Origin: Mytilus galloprovincialis
Lineage: Eukaryota; Mollusca; Bivalvia; Mytilida; Mytilidae
Length of the DNA stretch: 64,000 bases
NCBI RefSeq assembly: GCF_965363235.1
Contig: NC_134851.1
Location: 24,601,847-24,665,846, forward strand
Reading direction: 5' to 3'
Shown: positions 50,501 to 59,500 of the stretch, piece by piece
Position numbering within the stretch: position 1 is the first letter of the stretch
Layout: every line of letters starts with the position of its first letter
Program-made: the position numbers and the translations under genes
The notes under the pieces: generated by a model
The model's database searches: none
Told to the model about the DNA's origin: nothing
Seen by the model: the letters and a program-made list of their open reading frames with translations, nothing else

Positions 50501-53500
50501 AATAGTAAACAAACAGCTTTTTTATATTTCATGTTCAGCATAAAATATTCATTCTTTATCCTATTCATCTGTGCATTTTTGGATGCTATTTCCTGTGTGG
50601 ATCCTGCATATTAAGACTTTTTTTCTAACTATCAGAATAAAAGCCACTTCTGGAAAATATTCAAGATATCCTGCCCTTCATTGATACAAAAGATTACCTG
50701 TTAAAAAGCTTAGTAAAAAATCAAAGTGTATCTTATTATATATAACAAAACCAGTTTGTGTTTAAATTTTGAATAAAGGTCATCCACCTGATCAGACAAA
50801 AATTTATGTGCATATCTGTACGTATATATATATGTGTATTTTTGTATGTATCTGTATTTTTGTATGTATCTGTATGTTTATATGTACATGTGTATGCATA
50901 TGTGTATATGTATATTTATGTTAACTGAGGGGGGATAGGACCTTTATTGGGACTCCGGGATCGGGTGTTTTTAAGCTCTAGATTTCAGGATTGACCCTTT
51001 CGGGATCCGGGAATCCCTTTTTTCGGATTTCGGGATGTCGGGATTTGCTTTATTTAAATTCGGGACCTCGGGATTTCGTTTTTTCAAGTCCGGGATTTCG
51101 GGATCAAGACCCCTCCTATCCCCCCTCTTAAGTCTATAGTTGGCAGAGTGGTCTAGATATCCCAACAGCACAAGTTCAAATCCTTGCAGGGGAAGAACAA
51201 ATTTGACATTATTGTGCTGATGTTTAGAGCAATTATGTATATTTATGTATATATCTACCACTATGAACAGCAGTATAATACATAATACGTACATATGTAT
51301 GTGTGTATGTATGTGTATGTGTGTATATTTATGTATATATCTATCACTATGAACAGCAGTATAATATGTACATATGTACATGATGTATGTGTGTGTGTAT
51401 GTGTATGTGTGTATATTATGTATATATCTACCACTATGAACAGCAGTATAATATGTACATATGTATGTGTGTGTGTATATATGTGTGTGTGTGTACATTT
51501 ATGTATATATCTACCACTATGAACAGCAGTATAATATGTACATATGTATGTGTATGTGTATGTGTGTACATTAATGTGTATATTTACAACTATGAACAGC
51601 AGTATAATATGTACATATGTATGTGTGTGTGTATATATGTGTGTGTGTGTACATTTATGTATATATCTACCACTATGAACAGCAGTATAATATGTACATA
51701 TGTATGTGTATGTGTATGTGTGTACATTAATGTGTATATTTACAACTATGAACAGCAGTATAATATGTACATATGTATGTGTGTGTGTATACATGTGTGT
51801 GTGTGTACATTTATGTATATATCTACCACTATGAACAACAGTATAATATGTACATATGTATGTGTGTGTGTATTTGTGTATATTTATGTATATATCTACC
51901 ACTATGAACAGCAGTATAATCTGTGTCATTCTCTTCACTTGAGATCTCATCTTCATCGGATTGCTACAAAATATAAAACCATATAAACATTTCATTTTAG
52001 AAATTATATCAAATTAAATATTCATATCTTACTAAATATGAACCCGATTCTAAATCAGCTATGCATATGATGTTATAGATTTACAATAGGGAACAATACA
52101 CACTAAAAAAATACTTTGGGTCAGAAGCAAAGATGATTATAAGTATACTGATATGTCTTTTTGAAGGGCTACCTAAAGTTCAATTTTTTTGTTAAAATAT
52201 TTAATAGTTGAAAGGTAAAATCATTTATCATTTTAAATTTAATTTATTTGTGATAGTGAAAAGAAATTTTGCATTAAAAATGTAAGATAAGGATGTTACG
52301 ACAGTTTATATTTGTGTTTTAGTCTCAATATCATCCCTCAACCCTATTTCAGAACCTCAACATACGCCTTCAGATGATATAGGAATGGATATGGAATATT
52401 ATGTTCACTATCTACATTGATCTATTTAATAAATAAGGGACCCATGAATATTTTGTCTTGTCTGATACAGGTAGATACATATGTATTAAAGCAGTATTAC
52501 ATATGTAGGAAAGTACTCTGAATTTGTTACCAATCCTGGGATACCAACTTCAGGGATTTTGTAGATACAGGACAGGTGAACCAAGAATTCAAATTATCAA
52601 CAAATAACAAATTTTCTATAGACTATTATCAATTTATGCAGACTGTGGTTTAATGGTCTAAATAATTTAACAATTTTGAGCCTCACTTCCTAAAAACATA
52701 ATTCATTATTGCAAGGCCTTATCTAGCTGAAGGATAATAGTTGAACATGTATTTAAAGCGTATTTAGAAATTATCTTATTCCTGATCTTGATTCCAGATT
52801 AAGAACAGAGTTTGCAAAAATGGTCAGTCCTGTCGGTCCTATCGGTCAAAATGAGGCTTGGACCAGTATTTTAAAGACTAGTGCCGGTCCCGATGACTGA
52901 TGTAAAAATGGCCGTTGTAGTGCCTTTTTATTGGTAATTAGTTGTACTGCAACTAAATTCAGTATGTGTTTACATCAGTCTGCTGCTAATTTCCGGTACA
53001 AACTGAAACCAAAGTGCTGATTTACATGTGGCCTGCTAAATTTGTTCATGTAGCCATCCCAGGCAATCAATCGGCTATTGAACCCTTCGATGGAGATAAC
53101 AAATACTTAGAAAGTGATTCAGATGATGCAATGGATGGTGAAGATCACTTTAAATAAGAACAATCAGAAGAACAGAACTGGTCCTTGGCTTTATTGTAAT
53201 TTGTCTGTGGGTGTGAAAAATAAAACTAATAAAAAAAAATTATTTTTCAATAAAATATGTTATTTTTATTTCAGGATAAAATTGACAGAATTTTTAGGAC
53301 TGGCTAAAATTTTGTAGGAATGACAAATAATCTTGCTTTATCGGTCACGGCGGGTAAAAAACATGTTTTTGCGAACTCTGTAAGAATATATTTCAACACA
53401 TTATAATACAGTGAGCTAAGCATATTAGTTTTTATCGTAATCTAAATATTATGTACAATCAGCAGAAATAAAATATTTTAGTACTGATACCAGTCATTTT

Positions 53501-56500
53501 GAAAAAAGTCTACATAAAAATTGATTTTTTTAAGAAAACTTGAATATATTAAAAGTATATGTTAAAGATAATTATTTTTTTCCATAATTATTACAATTTA
53601 ATATTTGTTATTAAGTGCTCCCAAGTAAGGAGTATTATAAATATGAGAGGAAGAAAAGGAAGTGATGCAATCTTGTTTATGTTCAAAGTATAACTTTCTT
53701 TCAGAAACAGGGAAATAACACCAACCATTTGCTATTTCTTTTCCAGTATATAGTAAAAACTTTGTATACCTTAAACTTTATTCAACAAGAAAACTGTTTG
53801 ATTATTGTGTACTTCATTAAAGTTGTTGAGGTCTACATATAACCTTTATGAGTCAAACATGATGAGTGTTTTCATTATGTATCGAATACTATAATTCATC
53901 CAGTTATCACCAGAGGCAATAAAATTGCCAAAGGGTAGATAATTTGTACCAGTATGTCATTTGTTAGTTAATAAGAGTGTTTACACAATAAAACCACTGT
54001 GTGAGAATTTTAGCAGTGTGGAAAGACAAAACATATGACAATTTATTTTGAAAAGGCTTTGGAGGCAGACAGGCTAGGGTAATAGTACTAACAGCAAGCA
54101 ACCATTCCATTTTAAGCAGACTTTTATATTTCTGTATATTTCAAGGAACAAAACTCTGTCAATGCAATCAAATCTTGACTTTATATTTTACAAACAAGAA
54201 TGTGTCCAAAGCACACGGATGCCCCACTCGCACTATTATTTTCCATGTTCAATGGACCATGAAATTGGATACAAAATATAATTAGGCATTAAAATTAGAA
54301 AGATAATATCATAGAAACATGTGTACTAAGTTTCAAGTTGATTGGACTTCAACTTCATCAAAAACTACCTTGACCAAAAACTTTAACCTGAAACATGCAC
54401 TGTCATTTTCTATGTTCAGTGGACCATGAAATTGGGGTCAAAAGTTTAATTTGGCTTTAAAATTAGAAAGATCATATCATAAGGAACATGTGTACTAAGT
54501 GTCAAGTTGATTGGACTTCAGCTTCACCAAAAACTACCTTGACCAAAAACTTTAACCTGAAACATGCACTGTCATTTTCTATGTTCAGTGGACCATGAAA
54601 TTGGGGTCAAAAGTTTAATTTGGCTTTAAAATTAGAAAGATCATATCATAAGGAACATGTGTACTAAGTGTCAAGTTGATTGGACTTCAGCTTCATCATA
54701 AACTACCTTGACCAAAAACTTTAACCTGAAGCGGGACAGACGGACGAACAGACAGACAGACAAACAGACGGACGGACAGAGGCACAGACCAGAAAACATA
54801 ATGCCCCTCTACTATCGTAGGTGGGGCATAAAAATATTTCAAGAATTGTACACTTAAGAATGCTTATAATGCCATATTTTTATTTCCTAGGAACATAAGT
54901 CTTGTAAATCCAAGGGACATAAGTACAGCAAAATTATTTGATCAAAATTAATTTTTGAACTAGTCAAAGACAATTCTGTTATAAATGGACAGTTGCACAA
55001 ATACATGCATGGACTTCAGGTATTTGCATTTCCTCAGCACAACTTGTGTTGGAGATGAAATTCATTATGAAATAAATGCATTCAATATGTTTTCACTGAA
55101 ATTCGTATAAATAGAAAAAAAATGCAGGAATGAAATTTAAGACTAGACAGTTTACAGATTTGTAGGTTGCAGAGAGATTTGGGAATAGTATTTCACATCT
55201 GTAATGGAACCAAAAGCATTAAAATAATATGTCTATAAATTTCTGGTATATAGTTGTAAGACCATTGTTTTCCATCAGTTTGGAGAGGATAAATATAATT
55301 TACACCAACAAAAACATTATAATATTTGTAACACTCTTAAACATATCCATCCTCCAAAATGTGTTCGTTTAATATTTGTCACTGGAATTGTTTTCAAATA
55401 ACATATGTAATTAATAATGATAGCCATGTTTTGTTTTTTTAAAGTATGGACACTATTGAGTCAACTTGTTTTGAAGTTCAGTAACATAAAATGGACATGT
55501 TTCATGGATTGGACACATTTTGGAGGATGGAGTTTCTGAGCGTAACATATTAATGGGTTAAAATAATAAAACTTGAGATAACTCAAAACTCCAAATAATT
55601 TGAAAAAAAAATCTAAGTGATATGAAATGATGTCAGGTTGTTTTCTTACCGAATACAAAAGCTGAAAATTGAAATTGTGATTGATATATTTTATAATTCA
55701 AATCCACATAGTGTAGAAAAATAACAAGTAGAGCTATGAGATATGGCTCAACAATGATACCCATTTAAAGCTTTTACACAATAAATCATATTCATACAAA
55801 GCCTGATAACAAAATTCAGGAAACACTGATTTTAATTGTAGATACCTAGAAAAATGTGACCAAAGTGGTTAGAGAAAATAACAGACCACAAAATTAACTA
55901 TAGAAATAACAGACCACAAAATAACTGAAGAAATAACAGACCACAAAATAACTGAAGAAATAACAGACCAAAAAGTGACTAGAGAAATAGTAGACCACAA
56001 AGTGACTAGAGAAATAACAGACCAAAAAGTGACTAGAGAAATAACAGACTTCAAATTGGCTTGAGAAATGAAAGATTACAAAGTGGCTACAGAAATAATA
56101 GACTGCAAAGTGGCAACAGAAATAACAAACCACAAATTGCCTTAAGAGATAAGACCACAAATTGGCTAGAGAATGACAGTCCACAAATTGGCTAAAGAAA
56201 TAATAAAACCACAAAGGGGCTTCAGAAATAACAGACAGCAAATTTGCAACAGAAACAACAGACCACAAACTGGCTTAAGAAATAACAAACAACAAAGTGA
56301 CTAGAGTAATAATAGATGACAAAGTGGCTAGAGAAATAACAGAACACAAAGTGCAAAGAAATAAAATACCACAAAGAAACTAGAGAAATAATAGAAGACA
56401 AAGTGGCTAGAGAAATAACAGAACACAAAGTGGCAAGAAATAAAATACCACAAAGAAACTAGAGAAATAATAGAAGACAAAGTGGCTAGAGAAATAACAG

Positions 56501-59500
56501 AACACAAAGTGGCAAGAAATAAAATACCACAAAACAACTAGAGAAATAATAGAAGACAAAGTGGCTAGAGAAATAACAGAACACAAAGTGGCAAGAAATA
56601 AAATACCACAAAGAAACTAGAGAAATAATAGAAGACAAAGTGGCTAGAGAAATAACAGAACACAAAGTGGCAAGAAATAAAATACCACAAAGAAACTAGA
56701 GAAATAATAGATGACAAAGTGGCAAGAGAAATAACAGAACACAAAGTGGCAAGAAATAAAATACCACAAAGAAACTAGAGAAATAATAGAATACAAAGTG
56801 GCTAGAGAAATAACAGAACACAAAGTGGCAAGAAATAAAATACCACAAAGTAACTAGAGAAATTAAAGACATCAAAATGACCACAAAGTGGCTACAAAAA
56901 TTTAAGACCAAAATATCCTCAATTAAACATAACAAAACTTATAACACAGCAAAATATTCCACTATCTTAAAAATACTTCATAACTTTTTTTTCTTATCAT
57001 TGATGTTTGTAAACTGGTAAATATCATTGGGCCATGGCTAAGAAAGCCTCCATTTTTACATTGATTCTAATATATCTAAACAACAGGAATTGAATATAAA
57101 TTTTCTGGTGGAGTTTGATCCATACACACCTCAGAAGATGATTCACTGGCTGTTTCTTTCCCCTCCTCAGCATCATAGTACTCTGATATTGAACAACTTT
57201 CTGTTGATAAAGACTGTGATAAAACATGGTCGTGGTCCTTCAAATAATAAATAAATAAAACTAAATGAATTGGCTTAGATATTGATTAACTAAAAATCTA
57301 ATTAACATTTTTTCTAAATGTGTTTTAAAATGACATGCAAATAATATTAACATAATTAAAATTTGGATGTTTTCTGCTTTTCTTTTCCCTTTTTTTTTTT
57401 TTTTTTCAAAATGAAATTCTGATATGGCTTCAAATTAAAAGAAAAATATTAGTGCTGGTGAAGATTTTAGAAAGTTTACCCCAAGTCAGGGCTGTTCCAT
57501 TAAAATGGAGGTTGACAGGTAGAAAGTTAGTTTTAATTTTTTGAGATGGGTTGATGGTAATTTAAGGTTTTATCATTGATTGGCAATTGATTGTTGGTAT
57601 TCAACACCATTTCTATCACTGTAGGTCATATCATAATGGATTATTTTTTATTGTGGAAGACACCCAAGGCCATGTGCCTGAATCAAACTCATCAACCCAT
57701 TGTTGAAAGCTTATAGTTGCAGTCAGCTGAAATTCGTAGCCGTTATCGGTAAAAATAATCTAAACTATCAATCGCGTTCACTCAAGATATAGTTTTTCAC
57801 ATTCCATTCAATAATCCTGACCTTCACATTTTCCAGAATGTTTTCCATTGTAATTTCGCCATCTTCTTTTCTATGAGGATCATTTGTTTACATATGACAT
57901 TCGTCACTTACGCAGTTTCCGGAAATGTTCTTTTCATTGATGTGATAAGGTTTTCCGCGCTTTATGCAAATTTTATGAAATTGAACTCCACGGAAACACT
58001 TCTGGTAAAAACAATGGCGGATTCCACCATTCAAAATCCGTCTTGGAAAATGTGAAGGTCAGGATTATCACAGTGCAATCACTTCAAAGGTGTGTAGTCA
58101 GTATTGTTTTTTCTTTTTGCGATTTATGAATGGAATGTGAAAAACTATATCTCGAGTGAACGCGATTGAAAGTTTAGATTATTTTTACCGATAACCGCTA
58201 CGCATTTCAGCTGACAGGGACTACAGTGATCAATGAAGATGAATTATACTTAGACCATTTGGCCATTAAGGTTCTGAAGAAATGATAACAAAAATCAGAG
58301 GCAGATAAAGGGGGGAATGATCCAAAGGTAAGAACCCATCCCTTTTTTTTTACAATCAATGCTTTTGAAAATAACTGGTTCCACCCCTGGAAGTAATGTG
58401 TAAGTCTTACCTTGTCTAGGTTTGGCACAGGTGATAAGATAGGTGATGATGGCGATATGATTGGTGAGCCTTACCTTGTCTAGGTTTGGAACAGGTGATA
58501 AGATAGGTGATGATGGTGATATGATTGGTGAGTCTTACCTTCTCTAGGTTTGGCACAGGTGATAAGATAGGTGATGATGGTGATATGATTGGTAAGTCTT
58601 ACCTTGTCAAGGTTTGGCACAAGTGATAAGATAGGTGATGATGGTGATATAATTGGTGAGTCTTACCTTGTCTAGGTTTGGCATAGGTGATAAGATAGGT
58701 GATGATGGTGGGACAAGTTTTGTGTCTTACCCTGTCTGGGTTTGGCACAGGTGATAAGAAAGGTGATGATAGTGATATGATTGGTGAGTCTTACCTTGTC
58801 TAGGTTTGGCACAGGTGATAAGATAGGTGATGATGGTGGGACAAGTTTTGTGCCTTACCTTGTCTAGGTTTGGCACAGGTGATAAGATAGGTGATGATGG
58901 TGGGACACGTTTTGTATCTTACCTTGTCTAGGTTTGGCACAGGTGATAAGATAGGTGATGATGGTGGGACACGTTTTGTATCTTACCTTGTCTAGGTTTG
59001 GCACAGGTGATAAGATAGGTGATGATGGTGGGACAAGCTTTGTGTCACTGTGAACTGCAGACTCAGCATGAATCTTTGATAATTTATTTCTTAATTCTAC
59101 ATTCTGTCTCAATGCCTAAAAGTACAAATAAAATTGAGAAAGGAAACAAGGAATGTGTCAAAGAGACAACCCGACAAAAGAGCCCAAAACAGCCCACGGT
59201 TAATATAGTTTATTATGAAGTATATATTTCGTTACCATAAAATCAATTTGAAAATAAATAATAAATTCAAACAAGTAAATGCAGTGTGATAGATTTAGGA
59301 GCCAGCTGAAGGACGCCTGCGGGTGCAGGAGTTTCTCGCTACATTGAAGACCCATTGGTTGCCTTCAGCTGTTGTCTGCTTTATGGTCAGGTTGTTGTTG
59401 CTTTGACACATTCCCCATTTCCATTCTCAATTTTACATTATCAATTCTATAATTCAAGACACTCTGCTATAACTATACAGCCATCTTTGAACTTCAATAA

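Noticed and set aside
51261-51995. Long frames rich in [14 protein letters not shown] and, on the plus strand, CVCVYICVC
   Set aside because: Low-complexity translation of the TG/CA array. Only the 64-nt exon e at 51900-51963 is supported as coding.
55869-56935. Several minus-strand frames with CYFSSHFVV repeats
   Set aside because: Translation of a 27/79-bp minisatellite; all frames tend to be open and there is no conserved protein.
58864-59112. 82-codon frame running through exon c into the 64-bp array
   Set aside because: Only the part to 58987 is coding; beyond the donor it is intron read in shifted frames.
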